A stretch of DNA of 64,000 nt from Candidatus Rokuibacteriota bacterium (GTDB lineage: Bacteria; Methylomirabilota; Methylomirabilia; Rokubacteriales; CSP1-6), in assembly GCA_003220225.1 (NCBI GenBank), contig QHRU01000060.1:61423-125422 (forward strand). The letters run 5' to 3'. Below, in pieces: positions 53,124-61,591 of this stretch. Every line of letters starts with the position of its first letter. Within the stretch, counting starts at the first letter, position 1. The translations under genes were made by a program, and so were the position numbers. Below the pieces are notes generated by a model. That model was not told the origin of the DNA and made no database searches. It saw only the letters and a list, made by a program, of their open reading frames with translations.

Positions 53124-53915
53124 CTACCATACGGATCCGATGAAGTAGTCCCAGACCAGGATCAGCACGGACGAGAGCACGACCGCCTGCGTCGTCGCGC
53201 GCGCCACGCCCTCGGCGCCGTGGCCGACGTGGAAGCCCTTGTAGGCGCACACCCAGGTGACGATCACGCCGAAGCAGACCGACTTCCAGAAGCCGAGCGA
53301 GATGTCGGCCATGTTCACGAACGTTTCCATCTCGCCGAAGTACGTGCCCGGTGAGAGCCCCAGCAGCTCGACGCCGACGAGATAGCCGCCGAAGATGCCG
53401 ACCACGTCGAACATCGCCGTCATGAGCGGGAAGGTGAGGATGCCGGCGAAGATCGACGGCGCCACCAGGTAGCGCATGGGACTCAGCGCCATGACCTCCA
53501 GCGCGTCGATCTGCTCGGTGATGCGCATGATGCCCAGCTCCGCGGTCAGCGCCGAGCCCGCGCGCCCGGTGACCATGAGGGCGGCCAGCACCGGGCCCAG
53601 CTCGCGGATCAGCGACAACGCCACCGCGGGACCCAGGAACGCCTCCGACCCGAAGCGCGAGAGCGTGAAGAAGATCTGCAGCCCGAGCACCATCCCGGTG
53701 AAGGCCCCGGTCAACAAGATGATCAGCAGCGAGCGGAAGCCGATGAAGTTGATGCGGTCCACGAAGGCCCAGAACTTCAGCGGCGGCGTCACCATCGCCC
53801 CGAGGGCGGCGAGCAGAAAGGTGCCGAACCGTCCGAGCGACGCGACGATCGAGATCCCCCACCCGCCGAGCAGATCGAGTGGGCGCAGGACGGCGGGAAT
53901 CGCGGGTTCGCTCAT
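53124..53915 (-). CDS. mlaE: MlaE permease
   Basis: A 263-aa inner-membrane permease of the MlaFEDB transporter. Family features include FIGFRSLLIILLTGAFTGMV, LSRFGSEAFLGPAVALSLIRELGPVLAALMVTGRAGSALTAELG and MRITEQIDALEVMALSPMRYLV, the highly conserved core, with five to six helices. Its ATG overlaps the stop of the shc gene, which links hopanoid cyclase and phospholipid transport in one transcript. MlaB (STAS protein) is not seen nearby. Confidence 0.96.
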   Translation of the reverse strand: MSEPAIPAVLRPLDLLGGWGISIVASLGRFGTFLLAALGAMVTPPLKFWAFVDRINFIGFRSLLIILLTGAFTGMVLGLQIFFTLSRFGSEAFLGPAVALSLIRELGPVLAALMVTGRAGSALTAELGIMRITEQIDALEVMALSPMRYLVAPSIFAGILTFPLMTAMFDVVGIFGGYLVGVELLGLSPGTYFGEMETFVNMADISLGFWKSVCFGVIVTWVCAYKGFHVGHGAEGVARATTQAVVLSSVLILVWDYFIGSVW

Positions 53916-55831
53916 CTCCTGGCGCGACGATACACGCCGAGGGCCCAGAGGGGGAAGTACTTCGCGTAGAGGTCGTACTTGAGATAGAAGACGCGCGGAA
54001 AGCCGGTGCCGTTCCAGAACGGGTCTTCCCACGAGCCGTCGGCCCGCTGCGTGGCCAGCAGATATCCGATGCCCCGCTCGATGGCCGGGCCCGTCGTCTG
54101 CCCGGCGGCGAAGAGGCCCAGCAGCGCCCACGCCGTCTGGCTCGGCAGCGACTCGCCGATCCCGGCCAGCTCGGGCTTCGCGTAGCTCTCGCACGTCTCG
54201 CCCCAGCCGCCGTCCGGGTTCTGGCGCCGGAGGAGCCAGCGCACCGCCCGCTGCACGTACTCGTGGCGCGGGTCGACGCCGATGGCGCCCAGCCCGCGCA
54301 GCACCGACCACGTGCCGTAGATGTAATTGACGCCCCAGCGGCCGTACCACGGCCCGTCGTGGCGCTGCGAGCGGCGGATGAAGTGGATGGCGCGGTCGAC
54401 GGCCTCGAGGTCGCGCGGGTAGCCGAGCGTGCCGAGCAGCTCCAGCCCGCGCCCCGTGAGGTCCTCCGTGGACGGATCCACCAGCGCGCCGTGGTCGGCG
54501 AAGGGGATGTTGTTGAGGTAGAGGCGGTTGTTGTCGGCGTCGAACGACGCCCAGCCGCCGTCCACGTTCTGCATCCCGAGGAACCAGCCCACGCCGCGCT
54601 CCTTGGCAAGCCGCACGCGGTCGGCGTCGACGCCGCGGATCTTCTCGAGGGCCATCAGCACCATGGCCGCGTCATCGAGGTCCGGGTAGAAGTCGTTGCC
54701 GTACTGGAAGGCCCAGCCGCCCGGCTGCACGTGCGGCCGCTTCACCTGCCAGTCGCCGGCCACGAGGATCTGCTTGCCGAGCATCCACTCGGCGGCTTTC
54801 ACGAGCGCGGGGTGATCCGTCGGCAGGTCGCTCTCGACGAGCGCGTTGGCGGCGAGCGACGTGTCCCACACCGGCGACGGGCAGGGCTGGTAGCAGAGCT
54901 CGTCGCCGTGCTCCACCGCGAGCGCCTCGATCTCCTTCAGCTGGCCGAGGACGAGCGGGTGGTCCTCGGGATGGCCGAGCAGGCGCAGGGCGAGGATCGA
55001 GTTGGCCATCGCCGGATAGATGCCGCCGAGGCCGCCGGGCACCGCCGTGCGCTCCTCCAGCCACTCGCGCGCGGCGTCGACGGCGCGCTTGCGCAGCGGC
55101 CGCGGCGAGAAGCGCTCCCAGATCTTGAGCCCGTCGTCGACCGCGATGAAGAACGATTTCCAGAAGAGGCCGCGCCAGGAGAACGGCTCCGGCACGCGCG
55201 GGAAGCGCAGGCTCGTGTGCTCGCGCCCCTCGGGCCACAGCTCGTCGAGCGTGAGATGACGCGGCAGCCACTTCACCGGCTTGCGGTCCATGATGATCAG
55301 CAGCGGCACGATCACGCACCGGGACCAGTACGAGACCTCGTAGATGTTGAAGAGGAAGAACGGCGGGGGCAGCAGCATGATCTCGACGGGCATCGTCGGC
55401 ACGCCGTTCCAGTCGTACTCGCCGAAGAGCGCGAGGAGGATCTTGCAGAAGACGTTGGCCTTGGCCGGCCCGCCCATCGCGCGGATCCGCGCGCGCGCGC
55501 GAAGCATGGCCGGATCGTCCGGCGAGACGCCGGACATCTTCATCGCGAAGTAGATCTTGATCGTCGCGGAGAGATCGGAGGCGCCGCCCTCGAAGAGGCT
55601 CCACCCGCCGTCCGCGTTCTGCCGACGGCGCAGGAAGGTCACCGCGCGCCGCTCGACGCCGCCGTCGACGCGATCGATGAGGCGGTGCAGCAGGAGGGCC
55701 TCGGCGGTCAGCGCGCGGTCGGCCTCGAGCTCGCCGACCCAGTGACCATCGGCCGCCTGGCGCGAGAGGAGGTGGTGCTGGGCGCGAGCGACCGCCTCGT
55801 CGAGAGCCGTCACGACCCGAAATGTTAACAT
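53912..55831 (-). CDS. shc: Squalene-hopene cyclase
   Basis: Cyclises squalene to hopene/diplopterol. The 639-aa length is standard. The catalytic DxDD motif is present in FYPDLDDAAMV, and multiple QW motifs (QNADGGWSLF, QNVDGGWASFD, QNPDGGWGE, QRADGSWEDPF) line the barrel-like double alpha domain. The start codon overlaps that of the divergent membrane gene in a palindrome (ATGTTAACAT). Followed by mlaE with a stop/start overlap. Confidence 0.97.
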   Translation of the reverse strand: MLTFRVVTALDEAVARAQHHLLSRQAADGHWVGELEADRALTAEALLLHRLIDRVDGGVERRAVTFLRRRQNADGGWSLFEGGASDLSATIKIYFAMKMSGVSPDDPAMLRARARIRAMGGPAKANVFCKILLALFGEYDWNGVPTMPVEIMLLPPPFFLFNIYEVSYWSRCVIVPLLIIMDRKPVKWLPRHLTLDELWPEGREHTSLRFPRVPEPFSWRGLFWKSFFIAVDDGLKIWERFSPRPLRKRAVDAAREWLEERTAVPGGLGGIYPAMANSILALRLLGHPEDHPLVLGQLKEIEALAVEHGDELCYQPCPSPVWDTSLAANALVESDLPTDHPALVKAAEWMLGKQILVAGDWQVKRPHVQPGGWAFQYGNDFYPDLDDAAMVLMALEKIRGVDADRVRLAKERGVGWFLGMQNVDGGWASFDADNNRLYLNNIPFADHGALVDPSTEDLTGRGLELLGTLGYPRDLEAVDRAIHFIRRSQRHDGPWYGRWGVNYIYGTWSVLRGLGAIGVDPRHEYVQRAVRWLLRRQNPDGGWGETCESYAKPELAGIGESLPSQTAWALLGLFAAGQTTGPAIERGIGYLLATQRADGSWEDPFWNGTGFPRVFYLKYDLYAKYFPLWALGVYRRARR

Positions 55832-55848
55832 GCAGCCCGACCTCCAGC

Positions 55849-56577
55849 ATGGACCTCGTCCTCGGCACCCTCGTCCTCCGGCCGTACGTCTTCGGCTTCG
55901 TCGCGTGCTTTCTCGTGGCGGGGGCGCTCGACCTGGGCTGGCGGCGCACCCTGGTGTTCGCGGGGTGGGTCTGGCCGCTGGTGTGGGCGGCGGAATTCAC
56001 CTCCACGCGCGTCGGCGTGCCGTTCGGTTTCTACCATTACACGGGCGCCACCCGCGGGCGGGAGCTGTACGTGGTCGACGCGCCGCTCATCGACTCGCTG
56101 TCGTTCACGTTTCTCGCCTACGCGGCCTTCTCGCTGGCCCGCGGCGTCCTCGGCAACCGCGCCGGGGCGTGGCCGCTCGCGGCGACGGGCGGCGTCTTGA
56201 TGATGCTGCTGGATGTCGTGATCGATCCGATCGCCGTGCGCGGCGACCGTTGGTTCCTTGGGCGCATCTTCTACTATGTGGAGGAGGGCGCGTACTTCGG
56301 CGTGCCGCTCGTGAACTTCGCCGGCTGGGCGCTCGTGGGCACGCTCGCCATCGGCGGCTACGTCGTCCTGACCCGGGACGCTCGGGGAACCCGGCCGGAA
56401 CCGGGAATGGCGTTATACTACGCGGTGCTTGCGTTCAATTTGGTGGTGACGGCGTGGATCCGCGAGTGGGTCCTGCTGGGCCTCGGCCTGCTCCTGCACG
56501 CCGTGACCGCCGCCGTGCTGTACGCTGTGCGACGACGACCGGCCGTTGGGCCGGGCATGGAGAGTCAGAAGGCATGA
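55849..56577 (+). CDS. Carotenoid biosynthesis-type membrane protein (CruF/DUF422-like)
   Basis: A protein of about 242 aa with seven hydrophobic segments. The pattern WAAEFTSTRVGVPFGFYHYTG, then YVVDAPLIDSLSFTFLAYAAFS and LLDVVIDPIAVRGDRWFLG, is that of bacterial carotenoid 1,2-hydratase CruF and relatives. No other carotenoid gene is present, so it may hydrate a hopanoid-related polyprenoid instead. Two in-frame starts exist, 55822 and 55849; neither has a good ribosome site, and the later one gives the usual N-terminus. It overlaps hpnH by four bases. Confidence 0.8.
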   Translation: MDLVLGTLVLRPYVFGFVACFLVAGALDLGWRRTLVFAGWVWPLVWAAEFTSTRVGVPFGFYHYTGATRGRELYVVDAPLIDSLSFTFLAYAAFSLARGVLGNRAGAWPLAATGGVLMMLLDVVIDPIAVRGDRWFLGRIFYYVEEGAYFGVPLVNFAGWALVGTLAIGGYVVLTRDARGTRPEPGMALYYAVLAFNLVVTAWIREWVLLGLGLLLHAVTAAVLYAVRRRPAVGPGMESQKA

Positions 56578-57596
56578 GCGTTCCGCTGTCGCAGATGTGG
56601 ACGGTCGCGACCTACGTCCTCAAGCAGCGCCTGCGCCGAAACCCCCGCTACCCGCTGGTGCTCATGCTCGAGCCGCTGTTCCGCTGCAACCTCGCGTGCG
56701 CCGGCTGCGGCAAGATCCAGTACCCGGGTCATATATTGAGGAAGCACCTCAGCGTCGAGCAGTGCCTGGCCGCGGTGGAGGAGTGTGGTGCGCCGATGGT
56801 CAGCATCCCCGGCGGCGAGCCGCTCATGTACCCGGAGATCGGCCCGCTCGTCGCCGAGCTGGTGGCGCGCCGCAAGTACGTCTACCTCTGCACGAACGCG
56901 ATCCTCCTCAAGGAGAAGCTCGAGGAGGGGCTGTTCACGCCCTCGAAGTACCTGTCGTTCAGCGTTCACATGGACGGCCTGCGCGAGGAGCACGACGAGG
57001 CCGTGTGCCGCGAGGGTGTCTACGACCAGGCGGTGGAGGGGATCCGTGCGGCGCTGCGCCGCGGCTTCCGCGTCACCACCAACACCACGCTCTTCGACGG
57101 CGCCTCGGCGATCCGCATGCAGATGTTCTTCGACGAGATGATGGACCTCGGCGTCGAGGGCATGATGCTGTCGCCGGGCTACAGCTACTCGAAGGCGCCC
57201 GACCAGGAGCACTTCCTGCGGCGCCAGAAGACGCACGAGCTCTTCAGCAAGATGCTGTCGAATCCGAAGAAGCGGTGGAAGTTCAACCAGTCGCCGCTGT
57301 TTTTACAGTTCCTCATGGGCAAGTGGGATTTCGAGTGCACGCCGTGGGGCAATCCCACCTACAACATGTTCGGCTGGCAGCGCCCGTGCTACCTCCTCCA
57401 GGAGGGCTACGCCGCCACCTTCAAGGAGCTGATGGAGACGACGCGCTGGGAGGGCTACGGCCACCGGAGCGGCAACGAGAAGTGCAAGGACTGCATGGTC
57501 CACTGCGGTTACGAGCCCACCGCCGTCAACACCACGTTCGCGTCGTGGAAGGGGTTCAAGGCCACCGTCGAGGCCACGCTGACGGGCCGGCTCTGA
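56574..57596 (+). CDS. hpnH: Adenosyl-hopene transferase, radical SAM
   Basis: Adds the 5'-deoxyadenosyl group to diploptene, first step of bacteriohopanepolyol side-chain building. The 340-aa radical SAM protein has the CxxxCxxC cluster motif at Cys38, Cys42 and Cys45 (CNLACAGC). VSIPGGEPLMYPEI is the SAM-binding GGE motif. Further conserved Cys-rich ends include ECTPWGNP, RPCYLLQEGY and CKDCMVHCGY. The ATG overlaps the stop of the preceding gene, and its own TGA overlaps the next ATG. Confidence 0.96.
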   Translation: MSVPLSQMWTVATYVLKQRLRRNPRYPLVLMLEPLFRCNLACAGCGKIQYPGHILRKHLSVEQCLAAVEECGAPMVSIPGGEPLMYPEIGPLVAELVARRKYVYLCTNAILLKEKLEEGLFTPSKYLSFSVHMDGLREEHDEAVCREGVYDQAVEGIRAALRRGFRVTTNTTLFDGASAIRMQMFFDEMMDLGVEGMMLSPGYSYSKAPDQEHFLRRQKTHELFSKMLSNPKKRWKFNQSPLFLQFLMGKWDFECTPWGNPTYNMFGWQRPCYLLQEGYAATFKELMETTRWEGYGHRSGNEKCKDCMVHCGYEPTAVNTTFASWKGFKATVEATLTGRL

Positions 57597-57940
57597 TGGC
57601 GCAGGACGAGCGCCCGCTCGAGGGCTGGGACCCGGGCCCGATCGAGGGCGCCGCGCTCGCCGAAGCGGTCGAGCGCGCGTTCGACTATCGCGGCGACGTC
57701 ACCCTCGTGCGCCGCGCCGGCGGCGAGCTGGTCGGCTATCTGTTCAATCGCGACGCCGACGCCGCCCCGCCCTTCGTGCAGCTCTTCGCGGCTTCCGGCG
57801 GCGACCCCGTCACGATCCCCTACGCGGACATCCGCTCCATTCGCTTCACCGGCCGCGACACGGCCGCGGGCAACTCGTACGCGGCCTGGCTCCGCAGCCG
57901 GGAGGCGGCGAAGGCGGCCGGCTCCGCGCGGGGCGCGTGA
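57596..57940 (+). CDS. Small conserved protein of the hopanoid cluster
   Basis: A 114-aa protein of unknown function between hpnH and hpnG, overlapping both. It is acidic at the N-terminus and contains a compact beta domain (GDVTLVRRAGGELVGYLFN, then VTIPYADIRSIRFTGRD) followed by a helix SYAAWLRSREAAKAA. No catalytic residues stand out. Its fixed position within the overlapping hpn genes suggests a role in hopanoid side-chain formation or in regulating it. Confidence 0.8.
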   Translation: MAQDERPLEGWDPGPIEGAALAEAVERAFDYRGDVTLVRRAGGELVGYLFNRDADAAPPFVQLFAASGGDPVTIPYADIRSIRFTGRDTAAGNSYAAWLRSREAAKAAGSARGA

Positions 57941-58614
57941 CCCGCGTCCTCGTCCTCACCGCGATCGACCTCGAGGCGCGCGGACTGGCCCGCCACCTCG
58001 GCCTGGCTCCCGTCGCCGGCGCGTCCGCGCCCCATTTCATCGGCGGCGCGCTCGAGCTCGCCACCATCGGGCTCCGCGGCGCGCGCCTGGCCGAGCGCGC
58101 GCCGGCATGGCGCGCCCCAGACCTCGTCGTCGTCGCCGGCGCCTGCGGCGCGCTGGCGCCGTCGCTCGCCATCGGTGCCCTCGTCGTGCCGACGGTGGTG
58201 CTCGGGCCCGACGGCACGCGCTGGCCGACGGCGCCGCTGCCCCGCGTGCCCGGCGAGGGCGCGCTCCTGACCGTCGCCGCGGTCGTGGAGTCCGCGGCGC
58301 AGAAGGCGCGCCTCTGGATGGAGACCGGCGCGCTCGCGGTGGACATGGAGTCGGCGGCGGTGCTGGCATGGGCGCGCGAGCGCGGCGTGCCGGCGGCGGT
58401 CGTCCGCGCGGTGTCGGACGACGCCGAGAGCAGTATTCCGACGGCGCTCGCGGGCGCGGTGGGCGAGGACGGGCGCGTGCGGCCGCTGCGGGCCGTCACC
58501 GCCGCCCTCACCCGGCAGACGTCGGTCAACGCGCTCCTCGGGCTGCGCGCGGGCACCGAGGCGGCGCTGAAGAGCGTGGCCGCCGCCCTGGCGACGCTGG
58601 CGAGGGGAGCGTGA
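57937..58614 (+). CDS. hpnG: Hopanoid-associated phosphorylase/nucleosidase HpnG
   Basis: Releases adenine from adenosylhopane to give ribosylhopane. A 225-aa nucleoside phosphorylase-fold protein: LVLTAIDLEARGLARHLGL start, VVVAGACGALAPSLAIGALVVP in the centre and the active-site strand TGALAVDMESAAVLAWA. GTG start overlaps the preceding stop; the stop overlaps hpnA (GTGA). Confidence 0.9.
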   Translation: MTRVLVLTAIDLEARGLARHLGLAPVAGASAPHFIGGALELATIGLRGARLAERAPAWRAPDLVVVAGACGALAPSLAIGALVVPTVVLGPDGTRWPTAPLPRVPGEGALLTVAAVVESAAQKARLWMETGALAVDMESAAVLAWARERGVPAAVVRAVSDDAESSIPTALAGAVGEDGRVRPLRAVTAALTRQTSVNALLGLRAGTEAALKSVAAALATLARGA

Positions 58615-59639
58615 AGCCGATCCTCGTCACCGGCGGCACCGGCTTCGTCGGCGCCAACGTCGTGCGCGAGCTGGTCGCGCGCGGCGCCGGAAGCGTCCGC
58701 GTGCTCGCGCGCCGCGGCGGCGACCGCCGGGCCCTCGACGGCGTCCCCGTCGAGATCGTGGAGGGCGACCTGCTCGACCGCGCCTCGCTGGCGCGCGCCG
58801 TGACGGGCGCCGATACGCTCTACCACGTCGCCGCGGACTACCGGCTGTGGGCGCGCGATCCGACCGAGCTGCACCGCGTGAACGTCGACGGCACGCGCGC
58901 GATCCTCGAGGCGGCCGGCGAGGCCGGTGTGCGGCGGATCGTCTATACCTCGACCGTCGGCGCCCTCGGGCTCCCGACGGACGGCACGCCCGGGACCGAG
59001 GACACGCCCGTCTCCCTCGCCGACATGGTCGGCCCCTACAAGGCCTCGAAGTTCCTCGCCGAGCGCATCGCGATGGACCTCGCCGCCCGCGGGCTGCCCG
59101 TCGTGATCGTCAACCCGTCGGCGCCCATCGGGCCCTGGGACGTGAAGCCGACGCCGACGGGCCAGATGATCGTGGACTTCATGCGCGGCCGCATGTTCGC
59201 GACGCTCGACACCGGCCTCAACATCGTCCACGTGCGCGACGTCGCGCGCGGCCACGTGCTGGCCGCCGAGCGCGGCCGCGTCGGCGAGCGCTACATCCTC
59301 GGTCACCTGCGCGGCAACCTCTCGCTCGCCGAGATCGGCCGGCTGCTCGCGGAGGCGACCGGGCGCTCCGCGCCCCGGCTGCGCGTGCCGTACGCCCTCG
59401 CCTGGTGCGGCGCTGCCTGCACCGAAGCGGTGGCGCGGCTCACGGGCCGGCCGCCGGCGGTGCCCCTCACGGCCGTGCGCATGGCGCGCAAGCGCATGTA
59501 CTTCTCGCCCACGAAGGCGGTGCGCGAGCTCGGACTGCCGCAGACCGATCCGCGGGAAGCGTTGCACGACGCCGTCCGCTGGTTCGCCGCCCACGGGTAC
59601 GCGCGCGTGGCCGCGGGCGCGCAGGTGGCGGCGCGGTGA
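58611..59639 (+). CDS. hpnA: Hopanoid-associated sugar epimerase
   Basis: A 342-aa NAD-dependent epimerase/dehydratase. Rossmann motif TGGTGFVGANV (7-17), then the catalytic segment STVGALG and Tyr/Lys pair in YKASKFLAE. C-terminal PSAPIGPWDVKPTPTGQMIV is typical of HpnA, thought to modify bacteriohopanepolyol side chains. GTG start overlapping hpnG; stop overlaps hpnD. Confidence 0.93.
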   Translation: MKPILVTGGTGFVGANVVRELVARGAGSVRVLARRGGDRRALDGVPVEIVEGDLLDRASLARAVTGADTLYHVAADYRLWARDPTELHRVNVDGTRAILEAAGEAGVRRIVYTSTVGALGLPTDGTPGTEDTPVSLADMVGPYKASKFLAERIAMDLAARGLPVVIVNPSAPIGPWDVKPTPTGQMIVDFMRGRMFATLDTGLNIVHVRDVARGHVLAAERGRVGERYILGHLRGNLSLAEIGRLLAEATGRSAPRLRVPYALAWCGAACTEAVARLTGRPPAVPLTAVRMARKRMYFSPTKAVRELGLPQTDPREALHDAVRWFAAHGYARVAAGAQVAAR

Positions 59640-60493
59640 GCCTGGTCGGGCTGTCCTCGCGGGTCACGCGCAAGAGCCGCTCGAACTTCTACTACGCGTT
59701 TCTCGCGCTGCCGCGCGCCCGTCGCGAGGCGCTCTACGCGGTCTACGCGTTCTGCCGCACCGTGGACGACATCGCCGACCTCGGCACCGACGCCGGCGCG
59801 CAGCGCGCCGGGCTGGCCGCCTGGCGCCGCGACATCGCGCGCTGCTACGAGGCCGACGGCACGCCCGAGCACCCGATCGCGCGGCAGCTCGCCACCGCCG
59901 TGCGGCAGTTCGGCCTGCCGCGCGCGGCCCTCGAGGCGATCGTCGAGGGCTGCGAGATGGACCTGCAGCGCTCGACGTACGAGACGTTCGAGGACCTGGC
60001 GCCGTACTGCTACCGCGTGGCCTCGGCCGTGGGCCTGTGCTGCATCGAGATCTTCGGCTACACCGACCCGCGCGCGCGCGAGTACGCGGTGAGCCTCGGC
60101 ATGGCGCTGCAGCTCACCAACATCATCCGCGACGTCGGCGCCGATGCCCGCAGCGGCCGGATCTACGTCCCGCAGCAGGACCTCCGGGCCTCCGGGGTGA
60201 GCGCGGAGGATCTCAAGGTCGGCCGCTACGGCGACGCCTTCGTACGCCTCATGGCCGCCCAGGCCGCGCGCGCGCGCGAGCACTACGCCAGGGCGTGGGC
60301 GGCGTTTCCCGCGGCCGACGCGCGCTCGCTCGTGCCGGCGGAGATCATGGGCCGCATCTACTTCGCGCTGCTCGAGGAGATCGAGGCGCGGCGCTTCCGT
60401 GTCTTCGACGCGCGCGTGACGCTGTCCGCGCGGCGCAAGGCGGCCATCGCGCTGCGCTGCTGGATGAGCGGTCTGCTGGGCCGGGTCGCGTGA
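59636..60493 (+). CDS. hpnD: Presqualene diphosphate synthase HpnD
   Basis: Condenses two farnesyl diphosphates to presqualene diphosphate on the way to squalene. A 285-aa trans-isoprenyl synthase with the first Asp-rich motif in VDDIAD (about 45-50) and the second in IIRDVGADA, plus SNFYYAFLALPRARREALYAVYAFCR at the N-terminus. HpnC and HpnE are not in the window. GTG start overlaps the hpnA stop. A gap of 61 bp separates it from the next gene. Confidence 0.93.
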   Translation: MSLVGLSSRVTRKSRSNFYYAFLALPRARREALYAVYAFCRTVDDIADLGTDAGAQRAGLAAWRRDIARCYEADGTPEHPIARQLATAVRQFGLPRAALEAIVEGCEMDLQRSTYETFEDLAPYCYRVASAVGLCCIEIFGYTDPRAREYAVSLGMALQLTNIIRDVGADARSGRIYVPQQDLRASGVSAEDLKVGRYGDAFVRLMAAQAARAREHYARAWAAFPAADARSLVPAEIMGRIYFALLEEIEARRFRVFDARVTLSARRKAAIALRCWMSGLLGRVA

Positions 60494-60554
60494 CGGCCGT
60501 GCGGCCATTCGGATTTCGCGGGGCTGGGGCCCCGCCGTCCGAGGCGAGCCTATT

Positions 60555-61562
60555 ATGAGGGCCGTCATGTTCCACGGAGGAGGGCGCCTGGCCCCGGCGG
60601 AGGTGCCGCGTCCCGCCGCCGGCCCCGGCGAGCTGCTGCTGCGCCTGCGCGGCTGCGGGCTCTGCGGCTCGGACATCGCCAAGCTCGCCGATCCCGGCGC
60701 GCGCGTCCCCGCCGTGCTCGGTCACGAGGTGGTCGGCGACGTGGTCGAGGCGGGCGAGGGCGTGCGCGGCTTCGCGGTCGGCGACCGGGTGGTGGCGGCA
60801 CACCACGTCCCGTGCGGCGAGTGCCACTACTGCCGGCGCGGCAGCGAGTCCATGTGCCGCGCGTTCAAGGAGTCGAACCTCGATCCCGGCGGTTTCGCCG
60901 AGTTCGTCCGGGTACCGCCGCCCAACGTCCGGCACGCCACCTTCCGGGTGCCCGACCACCTCACCGACGAGGAGGCGTCGTTCGTCGAGCCGCTCGCGTG
61001 CTGCCTGCGCGCGGTGGAGCGTGCGCGCGTGCAGCCCGGCGACACCGCGTTGGTGGTCGGGCTCGGCTCGATCGGCTGCCTGCTCGTCCAGCTCTTCGCG
61101 CGCGCGGGCTCCGCCGTCGTCGGGGCGGACCAGGACGCCGAGCGCGCGGCCCTGGCCCGGCGCTTCGGCGTGCAGGCGGCCCTGCCGGTCGAAGCCGTCG
61201 GGCTCGCGCGAGGTACCTCCGGCGGTCGCGGCGCCGACCACGTGATGATCACGGGCGGCGCGGCGGCGGTCCTGCCCTGGGCGGTGGAGGCCGTGCGCGA
61301 CGGCGGCGCCATCCACTATTTCGCGGGCGGCGCGGGCGACGCGCTGCCGGTCGCGCTCGAGACGCTCTACCACCGCGAGCTGACGCTGACGACGACCTAC
61401 TCGTCATCGCCGGCGACGCTCGCGCGCGCCTTCTGGCTCATCGCGGCCGGCAAGGTGGACGTCGAGGGGCTGGTGAGCCATCGGCTGCCGCTCGAGCGCC
61501 TGGCCGAGGGCGTCGATCTCATGCGCCGGCGCCAGGCGCTCAAGGTCTACGTGACGCCGTGA
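60555..61562 (+). CDS. Zinc-dependent alcohol dehydrogenase, copy 1
   Basis: A 335-aa MDR dehydrogenase. CGLCGSDIAK holds the catalytic Zn Cys, LGHEVVG the Zn His/Glu, and CGECHYCRRGSESMC the four-cysteine structural Zn lobe; VVGLGSIGCLLVQ is the NAD loop. The closest patterns are sorbitol/threonine-type dehydrogenases. Overlaps or abuts a second, divergent copy (61592). Its place after hpnD is consistent with a role in the hopanoid side chain (oxidation of a polyol), but this is inference. Confidence 0.88.
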   Translation: MRAVMFHGGGRLAPAEVPRPAAGPGELLLRLRGCGLCGSDIAKLADPGARVPAVLGHEVVGDVVEAGEGVRGFAVGDRVVAAHHVPCGECHYCRRGSESMCRAFKESNLDPGGFAEFVRVPPPNVRHATFRVPDHLTDEEASFVEPLACCLRAVERARVQPGDTALVVGLGSIGCLLVQLFARAGSAVVGADQDAERAALARRFGVQAALPVEAVGLARGTSGGRGADHVMITGGAAAVLPWAVEAVRDGGAIHYFAGGAGDALPVALETLYHRELTLTTTYSSSPATLARAFWLIAAGKVDVEGLVSHRLPLERLAEGVDLMRRRQALKVYVTP

Positions 61563-61591
61563 GCCCTGGCTCCGGCCGGACGCGGGCGACC

